Positions 11,487 through 22,540 of a stretch of DNA of 64,000 bases are shown here, one piece after another. How positions within the stretch are numbered: the stretch's first letter is position 1; every line of letters starts with the position of its first letter. The notes under the pieces were generated by a model that was given only the letters and a program-made list of their open reading frames with translations, was not told the DNA's origin and searched no databases. Source of the stretch: Tethya wilhelma (taxonomy: Eukaryota > Porifera > Demospongiae > Tethyida > Tethyidae); contig CAXIPT010000001.1 in the NCBI GenBank assembly GCA_964030475.1, positions 23,852,471 to 23,916,470 on the forward strand. The letters are read 5' to 3'. Made by a program: the position numbers and the translations under genes.

Positions 11487-12873
11487 AGATATCTACACTG
11501 CAACAAAACATTGAACTGAACTATGTAATCATACATTGGTTAGAAGTGTGTCCAGCTAGGCTGGACACTATATATGCAATTGTACTAGACAATTGGTATT
11601 AGTATAGGTATATAGTATATACACGAACAATTAGTACAGACTAAAGGAATAGCATTTAGTAGTAGCAATTAGAAACAATAGATTTTATATGGTAGGAAAA
11701 GATTGAGAGAAAGTCTTGTAATTTGCTGAATGTAGGCCATGATAAAAATACGGATATAACAAACCAAAACCTTCGGGATCATTAATCGTGACACGTATAA
11801 TATTTATAGTAGACACTAAACATGAAAAGAATATTAGGCTCGGGGAAGTCACAAGACCGACGGCTCCACCCAGATATGTGACAGCAAAAATATATTATCA
11901 GGATGTGTATTGTGATGGGCCGAGATGTAGAAGTTTAAATTATTAGTAAATTATAATGATTACATTTGGCTTGTAGTTTATTGTTATACATTTTGAGTGC
12001 TATGTTTGTGTGGAGTGAATCCACGACATGAATGACAATGTGATCGACACTCACTTGCAAAGTAGTCTTTAAATGATACACGATACAGCATGATCCTTCA
12101 CTATTAGTCTATAGTAGTCTCAAAGCCAGATTGAGTCTGTCATTTAACCCACTGCATCCCGGTTTACCATTGGTAGTACTACTGATTGCATGCTGTCATA
12201 TACAGCCAGGCGGGGTATTGGACCCACTGAAGGCATCAGTTTTAAGTGTCTACAGTATCCTGGGAACAAATCGTCAGAAGCAAATCAATCAGAACCTGAT
12301 TGGACCTGGTAAATTAGCAATGATACCAATGAAATAATTATGTCACCATAATTTTGCACACACACCAATTATTTTAATACTGATCATTTTGTATAATGCA
12401 GACAGAAACAATCCTGGAGAATGCATGTTGTTATATATAATAGAATAAGATCTCATACCTTAATTTAATAAACAATGATTTCAGCCACATGTGAGAGACT
12501 TTTATACTGAGAGAAGTTCACTGGAGATTAAGGGTTAAAAATTAAATTTTACTCTGACGACCTTGGGTAGAGGCTTAGCCCGCAGGCTGAAGTCCACTGG
12601 ATCATCCTGTATCTGACACTGTCTATCAACTGGAGCTCAGCTGCTGTGGAAAGCTAAATACAGTCTGGATACAGCATTTCATAACAATTAATCTTCAGGT
12701 AAGTGCTTGAATTGCATAACTAGTGTGTGCCCGGTTCACATCAGTTTGCCTAGCTTTTAAATATAGATCTAGTCAAGATAACTTATTGATCTTAATAATC
12801 TCAGATTGATAAACTTCACAGATGATACATGCACACTACGTTAATATAGCTCATCCTGAACTAACTCTCAAAG
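11487..12873. other. Intergenic stretch with probable 5' untranslated exon of the NHL gene
   Basis: No coding gene seen in 11487-12600. Just before the NHL gene, AATCTTCAG|GTAAGTGC near 12698 is a strong donor, and CTAACTCTCAAAG directly before the ATG at 12874 could be the acceptor. A noncoding first exon ending near 12699 is therefore plausible. The related TRIM-NHL copies also show a 5' UTR donor well upstream of their coding exon. Confidence 0.4.
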
Positions 12874-14100
12874 ATGTCTACTTCACACAACTTGATGAAA
12901 ACTGAATTAAGATGTGGCCTACAAGAGCCTCAGACAAAGGGTCAAGTGCATTTAATACAAGATAGCAGACAAAGTGCTTCTCTTGGTCACGGTTTACCGA
13001 CACATGCTGTGAGAGTTGAAGAAGAAGGAGTTGCCATGGTTACTATATCAAACAGTGAACATTCTCATCAAAGTCATATCACAGCCGAGTTGATCCACTG
13101 TAAGAGTCAAGTCTCTGTGGACTGTGAGATAGAGAAGCTAGAGAACAATCAATATAAGATCACCTACCAGCCCACTAAGAGAGGAAAACACCAGCTGAAT
13201 GTTAGAATGGACGGCAAAGAAATAGCTGACAGTCCATTGTCAATAGCAGTTGTACCATCACAGCAAAATATTGCACGGCCGATAAAAGTGATCACAGATC
13301 TGTGTAAACCCAACTTTGTGACAACAAACAGTGAAAATCATGTCATTGTGGTAGAAAATGTCTCCAATTGTGTCTCCATTTTCAACTCCAAGGATGACGA
13401 GAAGATTCTCTCCTTCGGCCGTGAAGGTTCTGACAATGGACAACTGTTGTGCCCCACTGGTGTTGCAGTGGACAATCACGACAATGTGTACATCATAGAC
13501 AACAACAATCATCGTATTCAAAAATTTTCCTCGAAAGGAGTATTTCTCAGAGCTGTTGGAAGAGCTGGGATCAGTGATGGGCTGTGCTTCAAGTCTCCAA
13601 TGGGAGTGTGCTTCCACCAGGGCAATGGTAGACTCTATGTGTGTGATCAAGGAAATCACAGAATACAAGTTCTAAGTACTGACTTGACATTCCTCAGTAG
13701 GTTTGGAAGTGAGGGAAGTGGAAATGGTCAACTTCAATATCCAAGGAGTGTGGCTTGCAGCACTAAGGGAGAAATATTTGTGACTGACTGTTCAAACCAT
13801 CGAGTGCAAATTTTCAGTGAAAATGGAGCATTTTTACGAATGTTAGAAAGCAAAGGTGCTGATGGTGGGAAGCTGCAGTATCCGTATGGTATTGTTATTG
13901 ATTCCTGTGATACTGTCTATGTGAGTGAACGATACAGTCATTGTATCAGTGTGTTCACTGCTGAAGGAGAATACCTCATGTCATTTGGAGGTGAGGGAGA
14001 AGCAGAGGGACAGTTTGTCTATCCAAACGGACTCTGTGTAGATCAGTGTGACAACGTTTTGGTGTGTGATATGACCAACTGTCGAATCCAAATCTTTTAG
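12874..14100 (+). CDS. Filamin-domain plus NHL-repeat protein (TRIM-NHL relative without RING/B-box)
   Basis: A single uninterrupted frame of 408 residues. Residues ~40-130 form a filamin/ABP280-type Ig-like domain (TAELIHCKS, YKITYQPTKRGKHQLNV, DSPLSIAV). Residues ~140-408 form about six NHL repeats with the usual cores: PTGVAVDNHDNVYIIDNNNH, RIQVLSTDLTF, YPYGIVIDSCDTVYVSERYS, YPNGLCVDQCDNVLVCDMTN. Such propellers bind RNA or protein in TRIM2/3/71-type ubiquitin ligases. The RING, B-boxes and coiled coil of the paralogue at 25654 are missing, so ligase activity is not expected. It may act as an adaptor or a competitor of full-length paralogues (inference). The start is the first ATG of the frame, directly after a possible UTR acceptor. 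Confidence 0.85.
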   Translation: MSTSHNLMKTELRCGLQEPQTKGQVHLIQDSRQSASLGHGLPTHAVRVEEEGVAMVTISNSEHSHQSHITAELIHCKSQVSVDCEIEKLENNQYKITYQPTKRGKHQLNVRMDGKEIADSPLSIAVVPSQQNIARPIKVITDLCKPNFVTTNSENHVIVVENVSNCVSIFNSKDDEKILSFGREGSDNGQLLCPTGVAVDNHDNVYIIDNNNHRIQKFSSKGVFLRAVGRAGISDGLCFKSPMGVCFHQGNGRLYVCDQGNHRIQVLSTDLTFLSRFGSEGSGNGQLQYPRSVACSTKGEIFVTDCSNHRVQIFSENGAFLRMLESKGADGGKLQYPYGIVIDSCDTVYVSERYSHCISVFTAEGEYLMSFGGEGEAEGQFVYPNGLCVDQCDNVLVCDMTNCRIQIF

Positions 14101-14171
14101 TTTCAATGTGATTTACAATTATTGTGAGCTACTATGTGTTAATGATAATAATATTATAACAATGCTTGCTA

Positions 14172-14386
14172 GTTGAAATTAGACATAATTGTATTCATAA
14201 ACTGCATGGCACATGACCATGAATCATATGATCAGTCAAAGTGTAGTTCTTGACACATCTACAGACTGAGTGGAGACATTTGGTTTCCTGAATTTATCAA
14301 GCACCTACTGATTAACTATATAAAGTCAACCTGTTAATATTATCTATCAGCCAGACTTATCTTATACAACCAGTACTCCCAGTGAG
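14172..14386 (+). promoter_or_regulatory. Promoter and 5' UTR exon of the decayed TRIM-NHL copy
   Basis: TATATAAA at 14317-14324 is followed by a short exon ending CCCAGTGAG|GTATGTCTTT, donor at 14387. The upstream block (GAAATTAGACATAATTGTAT, then GACTGAGTGGAGACATT) recurs at 23108-23245 near the second TRIM-NHL copy, with the same CCAGTAAG|GTATGTCTTT donor. This conservation marks it as the transcription start region of this gene pair. Confidence 0.6.
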
Positions 14387-14656
14387 GTATGTCTTTATAA
14401 TTAGAATTATTAATTTACTATAAATTCGAATAATGGTGGGTGTAACAATAGGAAGTAGACATATTTAGTAAAGTTGGAATGAAGTTCTGACTAGCTTTTT
14501 TTACTTTTCAGTATATACATGGCTCTATATATACATCTACTGACTCATAATTTCTAGCATGCGTGTGTGCCTATACCTTCTTATAGTGGTACTTATAATT
14601 AAGTTTTTTTGATGGGATGATAGGGACAGTGAGGTATGTTGTGTGTAGTTGGTCCT

Positions 14657-14892
14657 AAAGGCCGTCTGGTTTGAGAATGTCGGTAGAAAAAATTGAATAA
14701 CTTTCTTATTGTACAACCGATTTCAAAATTTCAAGCACTATTGAAAGTGCTCATTCTCCTTGTTCTTTAGATATTGCTTCAGTTTCCAGCTTCATACACT
14801 TTACTAGTCAAAAGTTAGCTATTTTGCCTCATATAAGAAAGGTATTGCAAGAATCTCACTTCCAGCAGCATTCTCAAACCAGATGGACTTTA
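14657..14892. mobile_element. MITE with TGGTTTGAGAATG inverted ends, copy 1
   Basis: The left end CTGGTTTGAGAATGTCGGTA mirrors the right end CATTCTCAAACCAGATGG. The interior (TTGAATAACTTTCTTATT, CAAAATTTCA, CAGTCAAAAGTTA) matches 57970-58210 over its whole length with substitutions. About 235 bases, no coding capacity. Confidence 0.75.
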
Positions 14893-15175
14893 GTACATCA
14901 AAGAGAGGTGGTCCGGGCCTGGCCCCAGATGCTGAGCTCTCGGTTTTAGGCCTGGTACAAAAGTGTCTGCCAGCTTTGTACATGAAAGTCTCATCATTTG
15001 ACAACAGATCTAGCTCAAGTAACCCTTATTTTTTCCTAACTTTATTGTATGCACTATAGCATGGCTCTTTGTTCATGGGGAGAGTCTAGTTAGGTTGACC
15101 ACATGCACTCATTAATAATTATGGATCTCAGAGAGTCATTTTTATGCCTGTTCATAATATTCCCTAACTGTATCC

Positions 15176-15245
15176 CCAGCCCCCCTCCTACCTTTCAAAA
15201 AATAAGGAGGAGGTAGAGGGGCCTATAGCTAGGGACGAGGCTATT
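15176..15245. repeat. Foldback-family element
   Basis: CCCCAGCCCCCCTCCTACC pairs imperfectly with GGAGGAGGTAGAGGGGCC, and the element ends GGGACGAGGCTA. Same family as the element at 85-163. Confidence 0.5.
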
Positions 15246-15407
15246 GATGTATTCCCCTCGTCACTATTTCCACATTACCTCACACTGTTGTCACATTGTA
15301 GCCTTTATTCACAAGCTGTTCACTAGTTTCTGCATAAGAGTAGGCAATATCAACATCACATGTAGAATATGCATCCATAGTAACTAATAAGCATTTCCTG
15401 GTTATTC

Positions 15408-15410
<3 letters not shown>

Positions 15411-15477
<67 letters not shown>
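15411..15477. repeat. (CA)n microsatellite directly before TRIM-NHL pseudogene
   Basis: A pure CA run of about 67 bases ending 8 bases before the lost start codon. The paralogue has a longer CA run in the same place (25549-25644), so the repeat was part of the duplicated unit. Confidence 0.95.
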
Positions 15478-15479
<2 letters not shown>

Positions 15480-15485
15480 AAAAAA

Positions 15486-17546
15486 ACGGCCGAAAAACCA
15501 ACTCCAAAAGAAGCTCTTGAGAAACACAACAACAAACTTGAGTGTACGATCTGTCTCACTGATTACACTGACCCCAAACTGCTCCCTTGTTTCCATGTCT
15601 TCTGCAAGAAATGTCTGCAGCCACTAGTGATCCAAGATCGTGATGGTCTCTCCCTACATGCAATGTCCAATTTGTCGTCACTCAACAAAACTGCCACCCA
15701 AAGGAGTAGCTGGACTGCAATCTGACTTTCATGTGGAGCACCTGTTTGAAATACGAGATGCTTTTGAGAAGGCAAGCCAAACAAATGAGACGCAATGCGA
15801 AAAATGCGAAGAGGACAATGCCACAGGATTCTGTCGTGATTGTGGTGAGTTTATCTGTGATGGTTGCACCACTCTACATCACAAGTGGAAGCAATTCAAG
15901 AGTCATGAGATTATATCGTGTGAAGTGGTCCAAACAGAAGCTAACAACCTCTCTCAGTCAAAGAAACAAGTCCTTTACTGTTCCAAACACCAAGAAAATA
16001 TCCTTAAGATTTACTGTGAGACCTGTTCTGAGCTTATCTGCAATGACTGCACTATAGGACTTCACCCACGACCAGAACACAGCTACCATTTGGTGAGTGA
16101 TGTCTTTCTTAAGCACAAAGATGAGATTATAGCTAGTCTACAGCCAGTCAAGGAGCAACTCTCTACTGTCAACAAAATCCTTCAAGCGTTTGAAGAGAGA
16201 GAAAGAGAAATTGAAGACCAGAAGATGACCATTGAAGCTGACATCCACAAGGAAATCAACTCACTACAACAGCTTCTTGAACAAAGACGAACTGAACTCA
16301 TTAGCAAAGTGGACACCCTCACACAATTGAAGCTGAAAGTTCTAGCCACACAGAGAGATCAGGTGGAGCTAGTCCAAGTGAAGCTAAGTAGCTGTGTGGA
16401 TTATGTTGAAGGAAGTCTAAAAATAGGTACAGAGGGAGAAGTGCTTGCCATGAAGGCTCCTGTGATGAAATGAATTGAGCAGATCACAAGTGACTTCTAA
16501 CCAGCTACCTTGAAACCAGAAGAAGAGGCCAACTTGGAAATGATTGCTACCAACAAACAAGACCTTCGACAAGCATGCAAGGAGTTTGGAGATGTTAAAA
16601 TTGTACCAGTCAGTCCTGAGAAGAGCTATGCTAGAGGAGAGGGTCTGAAAAAAGCCACAGTTGGAGAACAGGAAGTCGTTGTGGCTACTACAATGAGTAC
16701 TACAAATAGAGTCATCACCACAGAGTCTTGGACGACCAGTCAGAGTGATTGGAAACCTGAAAGGACCTTACTTTGTAACTACTAACAGTCAAAATCAGAT
16801 TATTATTATTGTAACAGAAGATGGTTCTCATTTTGTCTTTGTGCTCAGTCCTGAGGGGAAGAAGATCCACACATTTGGAAATAGGATCAAATCAAGGTCA
16901 ATTTAAAGTTCCTAGAGGTGTTACTGTTGATAATAATGGTAACATATATGTAGTGGATAACAACAATCATCGTATTCAAAAGTTTACATCTGATGGAAAA
17001 TTCATTTGCTCCATTGGAACACAAGGCAGTGGTCCACAACAGTTCAACTATCCAATGGGAATATCTATCCATCCCCAAACCAAACGAATTTATATCTGTG
17101 ACCAGAACAATGATCGTATTCAAGTCCTGAACCCTGACCTGACCTTCCACAGTACCATTGGCACTGAGGGAAAAGGGAATGGTGAATTTAAAACCACAAA
17201 GGACATTGCTTTCAATAGCAAAGGAGACATCTATGTTACTGATTGTTACAACCATCGTGTTCAGATATTCAATCAAGATGGGACATTTCTAAGAAAACTA
17301 ACTAACAAACAACAAGAAGAAACACTACAATATCCATATGGTATAGCCATAGACTCTAATGATACAGTCTATGTGAGTGAACCATCCAGTCATTGTATCA
17401 GTGTGTTCACTGCTGAAGGAGAATACTTCACATCATTTGGTGGTAGGGGGAAAGCAGAGGGACAGTTTAATTTCCGTTGTGGATTACACATTGACAAGAA
17501 TGATTCCATTTTAGTGTGCAACAATAGTCGAGCCCAAAGTTTTTGA
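15486..17546 (+). pseudogene. TRIM-NHL pseudogene (RING, B-boxes, coiled coil, NHL)
   Basis: A paralogue of the gene at 25654 with several lesions. The start codon is ACG at 15486. A 4-base insertion near 15657 breaks the RING between its two halves (CTICLTDYTDPK before, CPICRHSTKLPP after). In-frame TGA (16471) and TAA (16498) stops interrupt a linker after the coiled coil. A deletion of about 200 bases removes the filamin domain at about 16712, where ACTACAAATAGAG runs straight into TCATCACCACAG. Another 1-base shift follows near 16885. B-box1 (CEKCEEDNATGFCRDCGEF), B-box2 and coiled coil remain open at 15640-16473, and NHL repeats at about 16880-17546. It retains a linker of roughly 250 bases that copy 25654 lacks, so each copy has lost a different part of a longer ancestor. 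Confidence 0.9.
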
Positions 17547-18002
17547 GGTGCTGTCTATCACAATTACATAAGGCAGCTAGGACAAGCTCATCCTGCAAGA
17601 GTATATACACAAAATAACTATGATAATATTGAAACTTCACCCCCCTCCCCCCCTTTTTTTTTCTTGGTTGTATTAGTGAAATTATTGACTACCTACAAAG
17701 TTTGATTAACAAAAGATTGTAATGACAATAATAATTGTTGTTTTTTAGAAAGATTTCAACTAATAAATATTGGCATGGGTTTCACAATATTTTCCGTTAT
17801 GTTATAATTATGTATAATACGTAAAATACGAAAGAATAAAACATGATCAAACATACAAAGTCGTGTATTTGGACATTGTTTTATCTATGTCACTGTGTGT
17901 TGAATTGATTGCCAAATTTTGATTCCATGGAGAAGTACCATTATAGCAATATGAAGCACTAGATTGTGAGCATGTAACATATTAAGTATATTTCAAACAA
18001 AG
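17547..18002. other. Spacer between TRIM-NHL pseudogene and AASDH remnant
   Basis: AT-rich DNA with a polypyrimidine tract at 17640-17665. No gene. It corresponds to the 256-base tail-to-tail spacer at 27685-27939 in the other duplication arm but is longer and diverged. Confidence 0.6.
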
Positions 18003-18242
18003 CAGCAGTTCTAGCAAACACATCACCTGTTTGAGGATGGAGCAAACAAAAGAGTCCATCAGTTGAACACACACAGACACAGGGGAACATGTCAGCAATG
18101 GGTGGTGGTGACTCTTGGCTTTGGACTATACAAATGACCACAGAAAGGAGTGGAATAAACTGGAGCTCCCAAGTTTGTTTTCCATTCCAATGTCATGCAG
18201 TGTACATGTGTCTCCATTCCAGCAGTAGATGTGCTGGTCACA
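18003..18242 (-). pseudogene. AASDH 3'-terminal exon fragment
   Basis: The minus strand matches the last AASDH exon (27940-28428) over about 240 bases: LLHPQTGDVFA, CVCSTDGLFC and the LVQSQES region are readable. There are indels of +1 (CTATACAAATG against CTAGCAAATG) and about +10 bases (near 18200), and the 3' end with the normal stop is missing. It is the edge of the segmental duplication that also produced the two TRIM-NHL copies. No promoter or other AASDH exons are nearby, so it is dead. Confidence 0.85.
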
Positions 18243-18466
18243 ATTGGCTAATAATATATCAAAACTTGCAGAACTCTAGGAACTGGAGAGACACATTGAA
18301 TAAATTAATTATTATAGTTTTGGAGTTTGTATAATCAAGGATGTCTAAGCTAAATGGTTCTGGAGTAAAAACACATTAATTTATACTATACATTATACTA
18401 AGTGTTAACAAAAATTTACACTTTACAACCAATCATTGATTTGTAAAATACAATATGATTTACTGT

Positions 18467-21400
18467 TCATGAAACTAAGAGTGGCTCTTTTAGTTCAATT
18501 GAAGAGTGTGATGCTGAAGGAGTTGATCGATCAGCTATATTTTCCTGAGAAATGTTAACAATTCTTCTCACGATTCCTAGTCGAGTCAACACACTCATGA
18601 AAGGTGTGCAAATGGTTTGAAACTTTATCGTAGCCTTGTGTATAAATTGAGAACCTTTGTCTGTTGATTTAAGTTTAACATAAACATGAGCAAAGAGAAC
18701 TGCTGAAAAAATTACAAGCACGGTGCTGACTGAAATGGCGATGACTTTCCCTTGACTTCCCTCTGTAAGTCTGGTGTAGAACGTAGCTCCAGACAAAATT
18801 CCGAGATTCAAAAGAAAAATGTACTCGAGAATATCCAAGTACAAAGCCCTGTGGACACCACCACAGTATGCCATGTATGTGAGCAAGACTAAAGAAGTGC
18901 ACAATATAGCAAGAAGATTCACAGCTGGATCATTACGAAAGTTGAGGAAGAACACGACAAAGAGAATCCCCCTGACAATTAGTAACATTCCAGGCCAGTA
19001 ACGGTGCTTCTCCTTTAAAGGACCGGTGTGAGCATCAAAGAGAGGCTTCAGCTTCCACACCCAGAAGAGAACACTGTTATAGGGAAGACGTTGCAACCAT
19101 TGGATAGTGAAAAGGACCAGAGTATAAGGAGCGGAAATAAACACGAGAAGTAACAGAGCAGCGACAAAAAGTATTGCATGCTTAGCACTAAAGAAGTCTA
19201 TATTACCATCGTATAGCCACACCTTTCTGATGTAGCCATCAGGGTAGTGTAGTTGAGTTGAAGAAAAGGTGGTGATGGTGATTCTGAGTAGTTTGGTATA
19301 CGAGAGTAAAAATAGAGTGCCTAGAGCTGGTACTGCATTCTCACCACTAATTCTAGCAGCCAGTGAAGAGCGACGACTGGCAACAATGATCAAGATAACC
19401 AAGAACCAGATGTAAAGTGGAAAAGCAAACTGGAGCCAGGTTTTTACATACGCATTTAGACCATCAATGAAGCACATTTCAACACCTAGGTCAAGGTTGA
19501 GCCAAGCAATGTACCATTGAAAGAAAGAAGTAGACATGTCAGTTGGAAAAAAGATTGCTTGATTTGCACTCACAATGTTAGCATAAAAGATGAGAGCATT
19601 AAGGGGTCCTTGAGCTACTGTTAGGTTCAGTGTGATTATCAAAGCAACAAGAGCTATTCCAAGAAATAGAAAGAGTGGAATGACAAGTAAAGTCCAAAGT
19701 GAAGAGCATTTTTTACATTTGTTCGTCCCAAAAATTTGACTCAAATCTCCTGCACAAGCACCACAGAGAATACCAGAACGCTGAAAATTGCACTGTTTAG
19801 AAGGGAATTCTAAACTAAATGATTGGTCACTATCAATACAATAGTCAAATGGACAATGATCATGTACTAATACTCCATGAAGATCTTCTGCTTCTGTGCT
19901 GATGTGCTCGAATGTAGCATTAATCCATTGATACCTGGTTCGAAAAATCAAGTATGTGATTGTATCACACTTAAGGCCTTCTTTGCAGACACATGTGCTC
20001 AAATTTAGATCAAATCTATATCCAAGTGGACACTTTAGAAGAGGTATACTTATTCTCAGGTGTTTGTTGATCAGCAGTACTGACTTTTGATGTATATCAG
20101 CCAGTGAACTGTCAAATTCTGGCCAAATTGACTCAGTTTTTGGCATGGGTACTGCTGGGACATGTTCTCGATCAACAGTTAGAAGCAAGTGTTCTCTTTC
20201 ATTTGGGGATTTGATGGTATAATTGAGAGTCGTACAAAATTTATCAACACTTTGGACTTTTTGTAAACTATCAACATGAATGGAACTGTTTGCAAAAGCA
20301 GCCAGCACAATGGAAGGTGTTGTTCCAAACCTTTGTCCCACTGCAACAGCTGCTATTTGAAATGACTGTCCAGGATACAAGGGATCTATTTCATAGATGG
20401 TGATATTACATTGTGGAGTTAGATCCACACAGACACAAACTCTTGAAGGGTTAGAAGATACCACAGATGGGTCTTGAGAAGGAGCAGTGAATTTCATAAA
20501 ATAATATGGATAGAACCCTTGTTCACATTCATCCAGCCACCCTCCATATATTGAACTTCCAGAGTACAGGGCAGAATTATTGTTAAAAGTTACTGAAATT
20601 GCAGAAGCATTGATAGTGTCTGTTGAACCATACATCCATAAGGCACAATCAAGGCTTTGTCCAACTTCACTGTATGTCGTATACCCTCCACTTTCAATGT
20701 AAAGTGCTCCTCCTTTGTGAGTAGCTACATTACTGGTAAATTCAATGTCAGCTGTGGAGTCAGTACTGTAATGCAATATGGAACGATCATAAAGGGCAAC
20801 TGCTCCTCCATCATAACCTCTGTTCATTCTGAATCGTAAACCCTTTTCAAATACTAGCTTTGATTTTTCCCTAGCCATTATCCCTCCACAGTGTTTCCCA
20901 GTGTTATTTTGAAAGAGAAACTCTACTGTGGAAACATCAATTGATGAGTTCTTCAATAAGATTATTGAACCACTGAATTCATTTACGATATTGTTTTCAA
21001 AAACATCGTGACTGTTGACAAACTTGATCGATCCGTGTGTAGAAGAAATGCAAGTTCGCTCATTTTGTGAAAAGGAATTGTAACCTTTGAAAGTTGCACT
21101 GGAGTAAAGTAAGCCAATTATAGCACTACCAGAACAGCAACTCCTCTTAACACTCAATCCTGTTACAGCTAACCGTGCACAGTGCACTGACAAAGCATTG
21201 TCACAAATACATGGCACTCCTTCAATTGATACATTCCACATGTGTACTACATGTATAATGTGATACAAAAGTTGATCAAAATCGCACTGAGTCTCACCTC
21301 GAAGTCTCCCTAAGTTAATCCGGCTTTGTACAAATCTGCTATTTTTTATGATCAAGACTATAGAATTAATATGGTCATTCAGTCCTCTCTGATCATTGCA

Positions 21401-22540
21401 ACATGTATCATCCGTGTTAAATATAGTTTTTAACGAGAAACATCGTGACTGATTTTGTGCAATGATGCTCAATCCATCTATTGTAATTGAGTTTTTGTAC
21501 TTATAACTATAAATGCAGTTTCTGCTGTTGTAACCCAATATTAGATTCTGAGACTGCATTGTGATTCCTTTCAAGAGTGTTTCAACTGAATGCTTTCTGT
21601 GATAGAAATTTACTTTAAGGCCAAAATGGTTTACTCTACCTCGATTTATGTGACTCTGAAAGAACAAACAGTCTAGTACTGTATGGCTCTGCACAGTATG
21701 ATCGTATCGATACGTATAGTCAGTATCATAATCATCATCATCACTATAGTAATCGGAATAATCATTGTCCATAACTATAACCAGGCACCTTGCTGCAAAT
21801 ACAGAATGAACCAGTTCCAATCTATATGTTCCAATTATTACAAAGCATGCATCCGAGTTGTGCTCTAGGTACATTCGATCTACGTTAACATCATTTGAAT
21901 TAATACCAATGATTGTGTATTCGATACACCCTTTAAAAATATCCAAGAATGCAGCATTCAAAATATCTAAGTCGGAAACAGTTCCTCCCCATGCATACAA
22001 GTCGGGTGGGTCATACGTGAAATCGTAAAACTGTTCTACAACACTCAACAATTCTTTAGTTTTTGATGCACAGTTTGTTATACGAACATTAGACAGAGTA
22101 ACATTCACAACATTGAGGAAGGCAAGGCCCATAGTCCCATTTCCAGTACACATAATTCCACACTGATCACAGTTTGGCTCACTTCTATTGTTTGTTCTAT
22201 CTCTAGAAGTGCATGTGCTACCGACAATAGAAAATGTGTGCAAATCCCTTACAATAATGTTTCCAAACTCTTCGCTAACCTCATGACAACCAGGAAGAAG
22301 ATGAAGCTCTGTGTTTGATGTAAAGAAAACTGCATGGCTTTGTAAGACCTTTTGGAAAGTAAAAATTGATCGGTTGACATGCAAAGATCCATTCAGTGCC
22401 AGTGTGTCATCTTGTTCTGTAGCATTCGATGGAGTTATAAAATACAGTTTTGGGGAAGAAGAGTGGCTGAAGGGAATAGTTCCAGTGAATAGACAGATGA
22501 CAGTTACAAATAAAATAGCCGAATCCATAATATCAGGCAT
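18467..22540 (-). CDS. Large intronless beta-helix ectodomain and multi-pass membrane protein (receptor-like)
   Basis: One open frame of 1357 residues. The N-terminus is hydrophobic (AILFVTVICLFTGTIPF), a likely signal peptide; Met at 22528 is an alternative start. Residues ~30-940 are extracellular in character, rich in N-glycosylation sequons and cysteines. Residues ~480-680 carry Pmp/beta-helix-like repeats (FQNNTGKHCGGI, GYDGGAVALY, VATHKGGALYIESGG). A juxtamembrane cysteine knot-like stretch (GILCGACAGDLSQIFGTNKC) precedes about eight or more hydrophobic segments between residues ~950 and 1300, then a short polar tail (SSIELKEPLLVS). The architecture suggests a cell-surface sensor or adhesion receptor. 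The membrane part is not a recognisable canonical GPCR family by eye. Its lack of introns, in a spliced neighbourhood, fits a large lineage-specific single-exon family. It lies between the two arms of the TRIM-NHL duplication and runs opposite to them. Confidence 0.8.
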   Translation of the reverse strand: MPDIMDSAILFVTVICLFTGTIPFSHSSSPKLYFITPSNATEQDDTLALNGSLHVNRSIFTFQKVLQSHAVFFTSNTELHLLPGCHEVSEEFGNIIVRDLHTFSIVGSTCTSRDRTNNRSEPNCDQCGIMCTGNGTMGLAFLNVVNVTLSNVRITNCASKTKELLSVVEQFYDFTYDPPDLYAWGGTVSDLDILNAAFLDIFKGCIEYTIIGINSNDVNVDRMYLEHNSDACFVIIGTYRLELVHSVFAARCLVIVMDNDYSDYYSDDDDYDTDYTYRYDHTVQSHTVLDCLFFQSHINRGRVNHFGLKVNFYHRKHSVETLLKGITMQSQNLILGYNSRNCIYSYKYKNSITIDGLSIIAQNQSRCFSLKTIFNTDDTCCNDQRGLNDHINSIVLIIKNSRFVQSRINLGRLRGETQCDFDQLLYHIIHVVHMWNVSIEGVPCICDNALSVHCARLAVTGLSVKRSCCSGSAIIGLLYSSATFKGYNSFSQNERTCISSTHGSIKFVNSHDVFENNIVNEFSGSIILLKNSSIDVSTVEFLFQNNTGKHCGGIMAREKSKLVFEKGLRFRMNRGYDGGAVALYDRSILHYSTDSTADIEFTSNVATHKGGALYIESGGYTTYSEVGQSLDCALWMYGSTDTINASAISVTFNNNSALYSGSSIYGGWLDECEQGFYPYYFMKFTAPSQDPSVVSSNPSRVCVCVDLTPQCNITIYEIDPLYPGQSFQIAAVAVGQRFGTTPSIVLAAFANSSIHVDSLQKVQSVDKFCTTLNYTIKSPNEREHLLLTVDREHVPAVPMPKTESIWPEFDSSLADIHQKSVLLINKHLRISIPLLKCPLGYRFDLNLSTCVCKEGLKCDTITYLIFRTRYQWINATFEHISTEAEDLHGVLVHDHCPFDYCIDSDQSFSLEFPSKQCNFQRSGILCGACAGDLSQIFGTNKCKKCSSLWTLLVIPLFLFLGIALVALIITLNLTVAQGPLNALIFYANIVSANQAIFFPTDMSTSFFQWYIAWLNLDLGVEMCFIDGLNAYVKTWLQFAFPLYIWFLVILIIVASRRSSLAARISGENAVPALGTLFLLSYTKLLRITITTFSSTQLHYPDGYIRKVWLYDGNIDFFSAKHAILFVAALLLLVFISAPYTLVLFTIQWLQRLPYNSVLFWVWKLKPLFDAHTGPLKEKHRYWPGMLLIVRGILFVVFFLNFRNDPAVNLLAILCTSLVLLTYMAYCGGVHRALYLDILEYIFLLNLGILSGATFYTRLTEGSQGKVIAISVSTVLVIFSAVLFAHVYVKLKSTDKGSQFIHKATIKFQTICTPFMSVLTRLGIVRRIVNISQENIADRSTPSASHSSIELKEPLLVS

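Noticed and set aside
18819..19001. Short plus-strand frames opposite the receptor-like gene
   Set aside because: They are antisense shadows of a clear 1357-residue minus-strand protein.
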